A DNA stretch of 55,123 nucleotides from assembly GCA_023436245.1 (NCBI GenBank), contig JAEZJZ010000109.1, positions 1 through 55,123 of the forward strand, read 5' to 3'. Under the pieces are notes generated by a model. The model was not told where the DNA came from. It worked only from the letters and a program-made list of their open reading frames with translations, and made no database searches. Made by a program: the position numbers and the translations under genes. Position 1 is the first letter of the stretch; each line of letters begins with the position of its first letter. The stretch comes from Bacillota bacterium (GTDB taxonomy: Bacteria > Bacillota > UBA994 > UBA5500). This document shows positions 46,660 to 55,100 of this stretch, in pieces.

Positions 46660-48876
46660 GTGCAACTTACTACTCATCCATCGATAGCAGAATTCGCAGA
46701 TATTGATCGATTGAACGAGCAAGCTGCACAGTTGGAGCGGAAAGCGCCTGCCGAGATGTTGGCACGGGCGCAGTCAGCACATCAGCTTGCTGTCGCGGCT
46801 GACTACCGGAGAGGGGCGACCAAGAGTCTGACCTTGATCGGTAAGGCTTATGCTCGTCTGGGCAATTTGGCTGAGGCAGATCGTTTTCTGACGCGGGCAC
46901 AGGATAGTGACTCGCTTGATCCCGCATTGGCGTGTGAGATCTGCAATGTCAGGGGCATCATTTATATCTATTTGCGCGTCTACGACAAAGCGTTTGCACA
47001 TTACCAGAAAGGCTTGGTCCTGGCCAGGCAGATCGGTGACCGGGATCTGGAATCCCGGCTGTTGAACAATACTGGCGAGATCTACCGAGAGCACAAGGAC
47101 TTCGCCACCGCCTTGGACTATTACCGATTGAGTCTTGAGGCCCAATCAGGAGTACAGGACTTTGATGCCAAGTCTGTTCCGTTCGCTAATCTCGCGGCCA
47201 CTTACCTGGAATTAGGAGATTTGGCCAATGCTGAGCTATATGCCCAGCAGGCAATTGTGATAGCACGCGAACAGAACGATCAGATGGTTGAGTCAGTCAG
47301 CCTACAGTATTTGGGGCTTGTCGCCAAGCGCCGGGGTCGGCGAGAACAGGCCATCCGCTACTTGAGCGAAAGCTTGGCCATCTATCGGAGCACTAGGGAA
47401 ATGATCCATGCTGCTGAGGTCTTGATTGAGCTTCACAGATTGCACTTTGAGGCAGGAGAGGTTCAGCAGTCGCTGCACTATCTGCAAACGGCTCTCACTG
47501 ATGCCGCAGAGACCGATTCTCAGGCGCTGAAGGCGGCAATCTACGCCGAACTGGCCGCCGTGCATGAATCGCTGGGCGACGTGGAGGCAGCACTTAGTTA
47601 CCATAAACAGCGTGAGCAGACTATGAAGATCATCGAGCAGGAGCAACGCGAACAGCGCCTGCGTGCCCTCGGTGTGCAGGTAGCCGCGGACGAGTCTTTT
47701 CGAGAGAAAGAGGCTTACCGCACGCTCAGTCAGGAACTCGACCGCAAGGCCCGTGAGCTGGAGACCCGTTCCCGCGAGCTGGAGGAGGCCTATTCTGCGC
47801 TGGAAGCAATCAGCGACATCGGCAAGAGCATCACCGCCACCTTCAGCCTGGATCGCATCTTTGCGCTGGTGCATGAGCGCTTACAGGACTTGATGGAGAT
47901 CGACGCCTTTGGCATTGGTCTCTATCACCCGGAGCAGGATGCGATTGAGTACGTCTATCTGGTGGAAGAAGGGCGACCCTTGCGTGATCCGAGCGTCAGC
48001 CTCAGTAGCACGACCAGCTTTGCTGTGGCCTGCTTCAAGCGGCGCAAGGGTATCCTGATCAACTCCAGTTCGGATGATGACATCTCTGGCTACGTCGAAA
48101 GGCCTGCTTCTCTGCGGGGCACTCCGATGTCGGCAGTGATGTTTCAGCCGCTGGTCCTGGAGGAAGAGGCAATCGGGATTATCTCCGTGCAGTGCCGCAA
48201 GGAGAATGTCTATAACGAACAGACATTGAACGTGCTGGGAACGCTTGCGGCCTATCTTTCCATAGCCATCCAGAACGCCCGCAAGTCAGAGAAGCTACGG
48301 GAGGAGATCCGCCAGCGCGAACTTGCCCAACACGAGTTGCAGCGGCTGAACAGCGAGTTGGCCAGCCTGTCCAATCGCGATGGCCTCACCAGCATCGCCA
48401 ATCGCCGTCACTTCGACGAGTTCCTGCAGCACATCTGGGGTAGCGCACTCCGGCAGCAGTTCCCCCTGTCGCTGCTGATGATCGATGTTGATTGTTTCAA
48501 GGAGTACAACGACTCCTATGGACATCTGTCCGGGGACGAAGTGCTGAAGCGAATTGCGCAGGTGCTGAAGAAGTGCGCCAAGCGCGGCACTGATCTGGCG
48601 GCACGCTTTGGTGGGGACGAATTTGCGGTTCTACTTGGCGACACCGGGGCATCAGGTGCGCAGCAGGTTGCCTCCGACGTACAGCAGGCCCTGGCAGACT
48701 GCAGCATAGCCCATGGAGCTTCTGAGATCTGTGCCCATGTCACCATCTCCATCGGGGTGGCTACCATAATCCCCACCCGTGAAACCCAGCCCTGCGAGCT
48801 GGTCACTCGCGGTGACCAGGCTCTCTACCAGGCGAAACAGACTGGGCGGAACCGCGTCTGCACCTTTCGGGAGTAG
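46660..48876 (+). CDS. TPR-GAF diguanylate cyclase
   Basis: A paralogue of the protein at 41824, alike along the TPR region (RLLNNTGEIYREHKDFATALDYYRLSLEAQ) and GGDEF domain. Between coiled coil and GGDEF it has an extra GAF domain (about residues 385-540; ITATFSLDRIFALVHERLQDLMEIDAFGIGLYHPEQ ... VMFQPLVLEEEAIGIISVQ), a small-molecule or redox sensor. Active site RFGGDEF and I-site RGTD are intact. GTG 46660 with GGAGGTG upstream is better than GTG 46651. Monocistronic with its own terminator. Confidence 0.93.
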   Translation: MQLTTHPSIAEFADIDRLNEQAAQLERKAPAEMLARAQSAHQLAVAADYRRGATKSLTLIGKAYARLGNLAEADRFLTRAQDSDSLDPALACEICNVRGIIYIYLRVYDKAFAHYQKGLVLARQIGDRDLESRLLNNTGEIYREHKDFATALDYYRLSLEAQSGVQDFDAKSVPFANLAATYLELGDLANAELYAQQAIVIAREQNDQMVESVSLQYLGLVAKRRGRREQAIRYLSESLAIYRSTREMIHAAEVLIELHRLHFEAGEVQQSLHYLQTALTDAAETDSQALKAAIYAELAAVHESLGDVEAALSYHKQREQTMKIIEQEQREQRLRALGVQVAADESFREKEAYRTLSQELDRKARELETRSRELEEAYSALEAISDIGKSITATFSLDRIFALVHERLQDLMEIDAFGIGLYHPEQDAIEYVYLVEEGRPLRDPSVSLSSTTSFAVACFKRRKGILINSSSDDDISGYVERPASLRGTPMSAVMFQPLVLEEEAIGIISVQCRKENVYNEQTLNVLGTLAAYLSIAIQNARKSEKLREEIRQRELAQHELQRLNSELASLSNRDGLTSIANRRHFDEFLQHIWGSALRQQFPLSLLMIDVDCFKEYNDSYGHLSGDEVLKRIAQVLKKCAKRGTDLAARFGGDEFAVLLGDTGASGAQQVASDVQQALADCSIAHGASEICAHVTISIGVATIIPTRETQPCELVTRGDQALYQAKQTGRNRVCTFRE

Positions 48877-48930
48877 CCAGCGTCTTCCACCCACGATCAA
48901 GGCAGGCTGAGTCGATACCAGTCACTTCAG

Positions 48931-48978
48931 AGGAGCACAATGAGTGGGGTTCACCACCTATTGTGCTCCTTTCTCCTC
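48931..48978 (+). terminator. Intrinsic terminator
   Basis: AGGAGCACAAT (48931-48941) and ATTGTGCTCCT (48960-48970) form an 11-bp stem closing an 18-nt loop, followed by TTCTCCTCT. Confidence 0.75.
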
Positions 48979-49097
48979 TCTGGCAACTGGCTGGCCGACT
49001 CGCTGCCTTTCTGGCCGGCGACATTTCATCGGTAGAGGAGACTGGAAATGGAGCAGGTCTCTCTCTGCGTGGCAACGAATAAGTGGTGGACGCACTA

Positions 49098-49220
49098 ATG
49101 TGCTGGAAAATGGGGGGTGACGGCTTTGACATTGCCGCAGATTTGCACAAGATACCTGCCAACTTCAGCGGGTACATCTGGACCGAGCGAATAGATGTCG
49201 CTTCGCAGTTGCTGAGGTGA
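49098..49220 (+). other. Possible 40-residue ORF or gene remnant
   Basis: ATG-initiated frame reading MCWKMGGDGFDIAAD ... ANFSGYIWTERIDVASQLLR. Protein-like composition, but no ribosome binding site. It could be the tail of a decayed gene, perhaps of phosphodiesterase type, but the resemblance is too short to call. It is the only coding-like stretch in the gap 48971-49234. Confidence 0.2.
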
Positions 49221-49234
49221 CTTCCCAAAACAAG

Positions 49235-49261
49235 AGGCAAGCACTGGTCAAGTGCTTGCCT
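49235..49261. terminator. Bidirectional terminator, stronger on the minus strand
   Basis: AGGCAAGCACT-GGTCA-AGTGCTTGCCT, 11-bp perfect stem; on the minus strand it is followed by CTTGTTTTGGG, ending the triple-GNAT gene. Confidence 0.8.
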
Positions 49262-49268
49262 TTCGTCA

Positions 49269-50780
49269 CTAGAATAGCAGCTCAAACTCCAACTCGTGCC
49301 GCAGCGGTATGTCGTCCAGCCCGATCAGCGGAATCTCGGGCTTGATCAGCCTGGAGGCGGTCAAGGCCTGCCTGTGCACTGCCACCAGGTCAAAGCCCCG
49401 TCTCTGATAGTAATGAATGGCCGGCGTGTTGTCGTTGGTCGTGATCAGCCAGACTCGCCTGCATTCGGCTTCCCTAGTGACGGCGATCACCTGCTCCAGC
49501 AAGGCTGTACCGATGCCCTGCCCCTCGTGGAGGCTGTCCAGGGAGACAATCTCACACTCGTCACCGGTAATCTGATATGTGACCAGCCCCATCAATTGCT
49601 CTCCGGCCAGGGCGACGAATCCTGGCAAGTCAGCGGCTTGATGTGCCTTCCCTTGAGAAGCGATCACAGAAGACCCCCAGCGCTCCGTAAGCAAGGCTAA
49701 CGCCGCGGGGCGTAGCGACTCATTGAGCGGAACGATCCCCCAGGTGGGCTGAGTCTCAGTCTCTGGGTCTTGCTGTTGAAAGGCCATGTACCAGAACATC
49801 GCTCGCTCGCCGCGGCTGGGTGTGTTCGCATAGAGCAACGTATCTACGCCCCCGAGGGTGAACCCTAACCGCTGGTAGAACCTACAGGCTATCAAGTTGA
49901 CATCCTGGGCCTCCAGCATCAGGCCGGGCATGCCGCCGGCTTTGGCCCAGGCGATGGCGGCAGCAATCAACTGCTTGCCGATGCCCAGTTGACGATGCGC
50001 CCGGCCAACCTCGATGTCCTCGATGTAGCAGTAACGGTTCCAGTTGCGCCGCATTCTGATCTGCCCGACGCAAACGCCATCCACGTACGCCAGGAACATG
50101 GCATGATCCTTGCTTGCTATGTAATGGGAGTAGTCCATTTCCTCGTCAGGGAAGCGCCTCTCTGTTGCTTCAGCGTAGACCTCCTCTGACCACGTCCAGC
50201 GGTCATCGCAGTAGCGCGGCACCGCTCGGCCAATCAGGGGGAAAGGCTGGTTCGGCCGGTTGACATCCGGCAGTAAGGCAAAGGACAGAGGCACTACTGC
50301 CACGCCTGGCGCACTGTCGAGGGGCGGCTCAAGGCCTTGCTTGGTGGAGCGTGTATGGCAATAGATCAGCTCCGGATCGCCCGGGTCGAGCTGATCGACA
50401 AAGCCGCAGCGCTGCCAACCGCATGCCTGCAGCAGTTGCCGCATCGGTTGATTGGAGACGTTGGTGGAAGTGAACAGCTTCTCCGTCTGACAGATGTCGC
50501 GGAGCGCCATGAGCAGCATCCTGCCGATGCCCTGGCGCCGCAAGCGACTGTCCACGACCAACAACTCCAGGAATGCCTGGTCGAAGAAGTGGTGATTGAG
50601 GACTCCAAATGCTGCTATCTCCCCATTGCCCGTGACCAGGTAGCAGCGCTGCTCCTGAACTGCCTGCCGGAGCATCTCGGCGCGCGCCGTCGAGCCGAGC
50701 GTATCTTCGTCCAAGCGAGCAATCGCAGGCCAGTCATCTCTGCCTGCCAGGCGGAGTTGACGATCTTCGTTTATCATCAT
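49269..50780 (-). CDS. Triple GNAT-domain acetyltransferase
   Basis: A 503-residue protein with three successive GNAT modules, each with its own acetyl-CoA pyrophosphate loop: VDSRLRRQGIGRMLL (about residue 95), EVGRAHRQLGIGKQLI (about 255) and LDSLHEGQGIGTALL (about 425). The second module is the largest and has the YIEDIEVGRAHRQ strand; modules one and three are compact. Each could acetylate a separate amine, or some may be structural. GGAGG precedes ATG 50780. It follows the DHH phosphoesterase gene by 16 bp, probably in one operon. Substrates unknown. Confidence 0.88.
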   Translation of the reverse strand: MMINEDRQLRLAGRDDWPAIARLDEDTLGSTARAEMLRQAVQEQRCYLVTGNGEIAAFGVLNHHFFDQAFLELLVVDSRLRRQGIGRMLLMALRDICQTEKLFTSTNVSNQPMRQLLQACGWQRCGFVDQLDPGDPELIYCHTRSTKQGLEPPLDSAPGVAVVPLSFALLPDVNRPNQPFPLIGRAVPRYCDDRWTWSEEVYAEATERRFPDEEMDYSHYIASKDHAMFLAYVDGVCVGQIRMRRNWNRYCYIEDIEVGRAHRQLGIGKQLIAAAIAWAKAGGMPGLMLEAQDVNLIACRFYQRLGFTLGGVDTLLYANTPSRGERAMFWYMAFQQQDPETETQPTWGIVPLNESLRPAALALLTERWGSSVIASQGKAHQAADLPGFVALAGEQLMGLVTYQITGDECEIVSLDSLHEGQGIGTALLEQVIAVTREAECRRVWLITTNDNTPAIHYYQRRGFDLVAVHRQALTASRLIKPEIPLIGLDDIPLRHELEFELLF

Positions 50781-50796
50781 TGGGAGCGCCTCCTCC

Positions 50797-51678
50797 TTAT
50801 GGTCGTTCCTTGCTCAGGTGTTGTTCCAGCAGTTGTCGAATCTCCCGTTTGCGCAGGCAGATGCCATCCAGTACATAGGGTGAAGGCAACGGCAGGCAGC
50901 CGATGTGGAAGATCGCTGTTTGTCGCTGCTTGAGATCAGTCACGATCAGTGCACTCACGTTTCCTCCCAAGTGCCGCAGGCCACCTGCGATCGCTGCTTG
51001 CTCCGGCAGGAATGGCTCCAGAGCTAGTGTTTCGATGGCCGCTGAACAGACCAGATGATTGGCCAGCGTGATGCACTTCTTGCTTTGGGACACGTACTCT
51101 GGCACCAGTTCGGGCGCAAATTGGTAACAGCTCAGATCTTGCAGCCAGGAAGTCACCTGTTCCAGAGAATGACCGCACTGTTTGGCTAGCCGCTCTGCCA
51201 CCTGTCGGTCTCGGGCAGTCGTTTGTGGGGAGAGCATGCTCTTGGTGTCAGAGATAATCGCTGCCAGCATGAGCAGGCAATGTTGTTCATCAAGGTCGGC
51301 AGGGTGGTTGGCCAGCAGGCGATGGGCGATCATGGTTGCGGTGCTGCCAAGCGGCTCGATCAACCTGTCTGCCACTCCCGCCACGTCTCCCGAATCCTGG
51401 TGATGGTCGATGACCGCGATCACGTTCTGTAGGCACCCTGGCGCCTGCTCCCGATCATTGAAGTCGACCAACACCGTAGGCTGGTCCGCCAGGCAGGGTG
51501 ACCAGGCTGGGGGGAGTGATAAGCGTAAATGCTCCAGCACTGCTTGCACTTCCCGAGTCGGGGTGCCGCTGATGAAAGCCTGAGCGTCCTCTCCGTTCAG
51601 TCTGCGGCGCTCTGCTTCGCAGATGGCTGACGCCACGCTATCCAGATCTGGGTTCTGATGACCGATTACAACTATCAA
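50797..51678 (-). CDS. DHH/DHHA2 phosphoesterase, family II pyrophosphatase-like
   Basis: A 293-residue manganese-type phosphoesterase. Metal motifs are GHQNPDLDSVASA, VLVDFND, VIDHHQDSG and AIISDTKSM, in the order of family II inorganic pyrophosphatases (PpaC). The C-terminal DHHA2 region ends CLRKREIRQ where pyrophosphatases have the substrate-binding SRKKQ, and the second position of NPDTD is Leu, so substrate preference may differ. Extended -10 promoter upstream. Probably cotranscribed with the triple-GNAT gene. Confidence 0.88.
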   Translation of the reverse strand: MIVVIGHQNPDLDSVASAICEAERRRLNGEDAQAFISGTPTREVQAVLEHLRLSLPPAWSPCLADQPTVLVDFNDREQAPGCLQNVIAVIDHHQDSGDVAGVADRLIEPLGSTATMIAHRLLANHPADLDEQHCLLMLAAIISDTKSMLSPQTTARDRQVAERLAKQCGHSLEQVTSWLQDLSCYQFAPELVPEYVSQSKKCITLANHLVCSAAIETLALEPFLPEQAAIAGGLRHLGGNVSALIVTDLKQRQTAIFHIGCLPLPSPYVLDGICLRKREIRQLLEQHLSKERP

Positions 51679-51732
51679 AGAAGATCTCCTCCCCCAGGTG
51701 CAAGACGTAATCGTGCCCTATCTCTTTGTGAG

Positions 51733-51741
51733 ATTATACCA
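51733..51741 (-). promoter_or_regulatory. Extended -10 promoter of the DHH phosphoesterase gene
   Basis: The minus strand reads TGGTATAAT, 55 bp before the start codon. Confidence 0.55.
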
Positions 51742-51826
51742 TACACGGTTGAATGGATGATTTCCGCCGGCTAGTGATAATTTCATGCAACTTTCTGTCT
51801 TCTTGCCGTAGTCAATAAGGTGAAAG

Positions 51827-52357
51827 GTGGTGAGTCGGGTGATCGATGCCACTCTGCTCCAGGCAGCCCAGCGCGGTGACCAGGAAGCGTTTAGGCGTCT
51901 GGTTGAGCCGCTCGGAGGGCAGCTCTATCGGGTCGCCTTCAGCGTGACCGGTCACGCCCAGGATGCCGAAGATGCCAGGCAGAATGCGTTGATTCGGGCG
52001 TGGCAGCACCTGCCCGACTTACGGGAGCCGCACACTTTTCGCGGGTGGCTGACCAGGGTGGTGCTGAATGAAGCCAAGACACTGGTCAAGAAGCGCGCCC
52101 GCACCCCGGTAGCGGCAGAAGAGCTGCCGGAGGTGGCTGTGGAATCATTGGTCAATTCGGCCGATTGGCTGATGCTGCAGTCGTTCCTGCGTCTCTTGCC
52201 AACAGAACAGCGAGAGGTGATCGTGATGCGTTTCTGGTTGGATCTATCCTTACAGCAGATCGCCGATACTGTGAAGGTACCGCTTAGCACCGCCAAGGCG
52301 CGCCTGTATCGGGGTATGGAAGCGCTGCGAGACTTGCTGTCAGCCGGTATGAACTGA
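51827..52357 (+). CDS. ECF-type RNA polymerase sigma factor
   Basis: Sigma-70 family protein of about 175 residues with region 2 (RGDQEAFRRLVEPLGGQLYRVAFSVTGHAQDAEDARQNALIRAWQHLPD) and region 4 (LRLLPTEQREVIVMRFWLDLSLQQIADTVKVPLSTAKARLYRGMEALR). Alternative GTG starts at 51827, 51830 and 51839; AAGG at 51817 serves the first two. No anti-sigma gene follows: the next gene is the GlmL-like reactivase, 63 bp away. Its regulon and activating signal are unknown. Confidence 0.92.
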   Translation: MVSRVIDATLLQAAQRGDQEAFRRLVEPLGGQLYRVAFSVTGHAQDAEDARQNALIRAWQHLPDLREPHTFRGWLTRVVLNEAKTLVKKRARTPVAAEELPEVAVESLVNSADWLMLQSFLRLLPTEQREVIVMRFWLDLSLQQIADTVKVPLSTAKARLYRGMEALRDLLSAGMN

Positions 52358-52420
52358 GGTTCAGGAATCGCTTGCGGCTGGGATGATGATTTTGTCTGAG
52401 ACCTGGAGGAGGTATGTGAG

Positions 52421-54094
52421 ATGGGTAGTTGGCTCCTTATAGATTGTGCACTGAGGACAACCGCCGTTTTGGTGGAGGAGGCCGAGTCCGGCCACCGGAT
52501 TGTGGCAAAGGGAGAGGCGCGCACCACAGTTGAGGCTGAGGGTGATGTCACTCTGGGGGTGATCGCAGCTGTGCGGCAGATTGAGGAAAGCTGTGGCCGC
52601 AGACTGCTCAAGTCTGGCGGTGGAGTTCTGCGCCGCAAGGCTGCCGGGGAGGCGGGAGTAGACCACGTGTTGGTCACTAGTTCGGTGGGCGGCGGGCTGC
52701 AGATGATGGTGGCGGGGCTGGTCAGGATCATGACCGCGGAAAGCGCTGAGAGGGCTGCGCTGGGCGCGGGGGCGACTGTGCTTGATGTGATGGCCATCGA
52801 CGACGGGCGCATGCCGCATGAGCGGATTGAGCGGATCAGGCAATTGCGGCCGGACATGTTCTTGCTCAGTGGAGGCGTGGACAAGGGCAATCAGTCTGAC
52901 GTGCTCGAGTTTGCTCGGGAGATCGCGCAGGCCAATCTGGCGGAAACGCCAGTGGTGTACGCTGGCAACGAGGCGGCCCGCGAGCGCGTGCGTGAGATTT
53001 TGGGCGGGAGATGCCAGCTGTCGGTCGTGCAGAACGTGCGCCCAGTGCTGGAGGATGAAGTGCTGGAGCCGACTAGGCAGAGAATACAAGAGCTGTTCAT
53101 GCAGCATGTCGTCTCCAAGGCGCCTGGTTTTTCAGAACTGGCTGCCTGGGCGGACCGTCCCATCGTGCCCAGCACCGGCGCCTCCAGTCGACTGATTGAG
53201 CTCATCGGCCAACTGAGCAAACAGAACGTGCTGGGCGTGACCGTGGGTGATGCCACGACCGATGTCTTCTCAATGTTTGGCGGCCGCTTTACTCGTACTG
53301 TTTCGGCTGATCTGGGGCTCGGCCACAGCATTGCCAACGTGGCGGTCAGGGCCGGGCAGGAGAGGCTGGGTCGCTTTGTGCCTGCTGCCGGAGACCAACT
53401 GATGAACCGGCTGTACAACTTGATGTTGCAGCCGGCAGAACAGCCAACTGACGCCGTGGATCAGGCTCTGCAGCAGGCTGCCGCCCGTGAAGCGATTCGC
53501 CTGGCCGTGGAAGAGCATCGGACCAGGGCTACCGGTCTGCGTGGGGTGCATCAGGAGCGAGACATCAGCAACATCTTCGATCAAAGCTCCACCGGGCAGA
53601 CTATCGTCAAACCGCTCGAACTCAATCTGGTGATTGCCTCTGCCGCCGTCTTCCGCTGGACGTCACCCCAGACGACTGCGGAGATGTTGCTGGATGCGCT
53701 GCCGCTGGAGGGGGTCACCCGCTTGGCTGTCGACCACCTAGCGGTACTGCCCCATCTAGGGGTGTTGGCGTCGGTGGATGCAGACTTGGGTTATCGGGTG
53801 TTCATGCGCGATGGCCTGCAACAGCTCGGCGTGGCCGTCTGTCCGGTGGGGCGGGCGGAGGCGGGCGCACCCTGCCTGACGATCTCTGTCGCCGCTGCTG
53901 GCCAGCCAGCGGCCACCAAGAGCTACGCCTACGGACAGTATGGCATTCTGCCAGTTCCCGCCGGCAGTGAAGTGACCATCCAGCCGCAGCCGGGGTTTGA
54001 TATCGGCGCCGGGCGGGGCCAGAAGGTCGTGCTCTCCATGGAGGAAAGCTCCTTGGGTTTGATTGTTGACACCCGGCAGAGGGTGCAGTCGTGA
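52421..54094 (+). CDS. GlmL/MutL-like reactivating ATPase of a B12-dependent mutase
   Basis: Actin-like ATPase related to the glutamate mutase accessory protein GlmL and to aminomutase reactivases, which exchange damaged cobalamin. ADCALRTT-type phosphate loop at the start (LLIDCALRTTAVLVEE), DHVLVTSSVGGGLQMMVAGLVR, RPDMFLLSGGVDKGN and VTVGDATTDVFSM are family motifs. At 557 residues it is about 100 longer than GlmL, with an added C-terminal domain. GGAGGAGG precedes the ATG. No mutase subunit is in the window; it may lie past the right edge. Its stop overlaps the next gene (GTGA). Confidence 0.85.
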   Translation: MGSWLLIDCALRTTAVLVEEAESGHRIVAKGEARTTVEAEGDVTLGVIAAVRQIEESCGRRLLKSGGGVLRRKAAGEAGVDHVLVTSSVGGGLQMMVAGLVRIMTAESAERAALGAGATVLDVMAIDDGRMPHERIERIRQLRPDMFLLSGGVDKGNQSDVLEFAREIAQANLAETPVVYAGNEAARERVREILGGRCQLSVVQNVRPVLEDEVLEPTRQRIQELFMQHVVSKAPGFSELAAWADRPIVPSTGASSRLIELIGQLSKQNVLGVTVGDATTDVFSMFGGRFTRTVSADLGLGHSIANVAVRAGQERLGRFVPAAGDQLMNRLYNLMLQPAEQPTDAVDQALQQAAAREAIRLAVEEHRTRATGLRGVHQERDISNIFDQSSTGQTIVKPLELNLVIASAAVFRWTSPQTTAEMLLDALPLEGVTRLAVDHLAVLPHLGVLASVDADLGYRVFMRDGLQQLGVAVCPVGRAEAGAPCLTISVAAAGQPAATKSYAYGQYGILPVPAGSEVTIQPQPGFDIGAGRGQKVVLSMEESSLGLIVDTRQRVQS

Positions 54095-54978
54095 GCTCGG
54101 CAATGGCGCCCGGCAGAGTGGTGAAGCTACGTCGCGAACGTAAACTCCCGATCCCGGGGCACGTCTTGGTCGAGGTCGGCCAGCGTGTGCAGCCGGACAG
54201 CGTGATTGCCAGCGCCGAACTTCCTGGCGCCCAGATTCCGGTGAATGTGGCCTATCGACTGAGCATCGATCCCGAGTACCTGAGGCGTTATCTGCGCAAG
54301 CAGGTGGGCGACCAAGTAGAGGCTGGCGAAGCGCTGGCCGTCTCCGGTGGGCTGTTTCAACTGGTCAGGGAGGCGGTCCAGGCTCCGCGATCTGGCGTGG
54401 TTGAGAGCATCGATCGGCGTACCGGCATCGTGATCATTCGCGAACCGAGCATCAAGGTGCAGCGCCAGGCGTACCTGGCGGGGCAGGTAGTGGAAGTGTT
54501 TCCTCCGTCAGGGGTGATCATCGAGGCAACCGTGCAGGCGTGGTCTGGGGTTTTCGGCGTTGGTGGCGAGCGCTCTGGCCGACTGCTCATTGCTTGCGAG
54601 CAACCGGAACAACTGCTGACTGCCGATCTTGTCACTCCGGCCGCCAAAGGGGCTGTTCTGCTCGGTGGGGCCGGCATTTCGCTGGAGAGCTTGCAGAAAG
54701 CCAGCCAGATTGGCGTTGCCGGTATCATCACCGGCGGCATCCAGAGCGACGTGTTATCCCAGTATTTAGGTTATCAGCTGGGCGTCCCGATCACTGGACA
54801 GGAAGAGGTGGCCACCACCTTGATAGTGACTGAGGGTTTCGGAGACACCCCGATGAACCCGGACCTGCACGCTGCCCTCTCTGCCTGCGTTGGCAGGATG
54901 ATCTCCATCGACGGCACCACCCATCTGCGCAGCCAACGCCTGCGGCCAGAGGTGCTGATTCCGGTCGACGCGGTTTAG
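54091..54978 (+). CDS. Conserved hypothetical protein with barrel-sandwich-like domain, partner of the reactivase
   Basis: A 295-residue soluble protein. The N-terminal half has biotinyl/lipoyl-like hammerhead patterns (VLVEVGQRVQPDSVIASAELPG; VGDQVEAGEALAVSGGLFQLVREAVQAPRSGVVESIDRRTG), without a modifiable lysine motif. The C-terminal half (LLGGAGISLESLQKASQIGVAGIITGGI ... PMNPDLHAALSACVGRMISIDG) looks like a separate alpha/beta domain. GTG start in a 4-bp overlap with the GlmL-like gene indicates coupled expression and probably a shared complex. Function unknown. Confidence 0.82.
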   Translation: MSSAMAPGRVVKLRRERKLPIPGHVLVEVGQRVQPDSVIASAELPGAQIPVNVAYRLSIDPEYLRRYLRKQVGDQVEAGEALAVSGGLFQLVREAVQAPRSGVVESIDRRTGIVIIREPSIKVQRQAYLAGQVVEVFPPSGVIIEATVQAWSGVFGVGGERSGRLLIACEQPEQLLTADLVTPAAKGAVLLGGAGISLESLQKASQIGVAGIITGGIQSDVLSQYLGYQLGVPITGQEEVATTLIVTEGFGDTPMNPDLHAALSACVGRMISIDGTTHLRSQRLRPEVLIPVDAV

Positions 54979-55100
54979 GGTTCTTGCATTGCTCGGCATC
55001 CCCTGTTTTGTGCAGGAGCGAGGCGGCAGCCGTTGTCTGTCGCCTCACTCCTGCTGCTGCCGCCTCTCGGCGAGCAGACTCTTCACTCTGCCCCTCGTAG

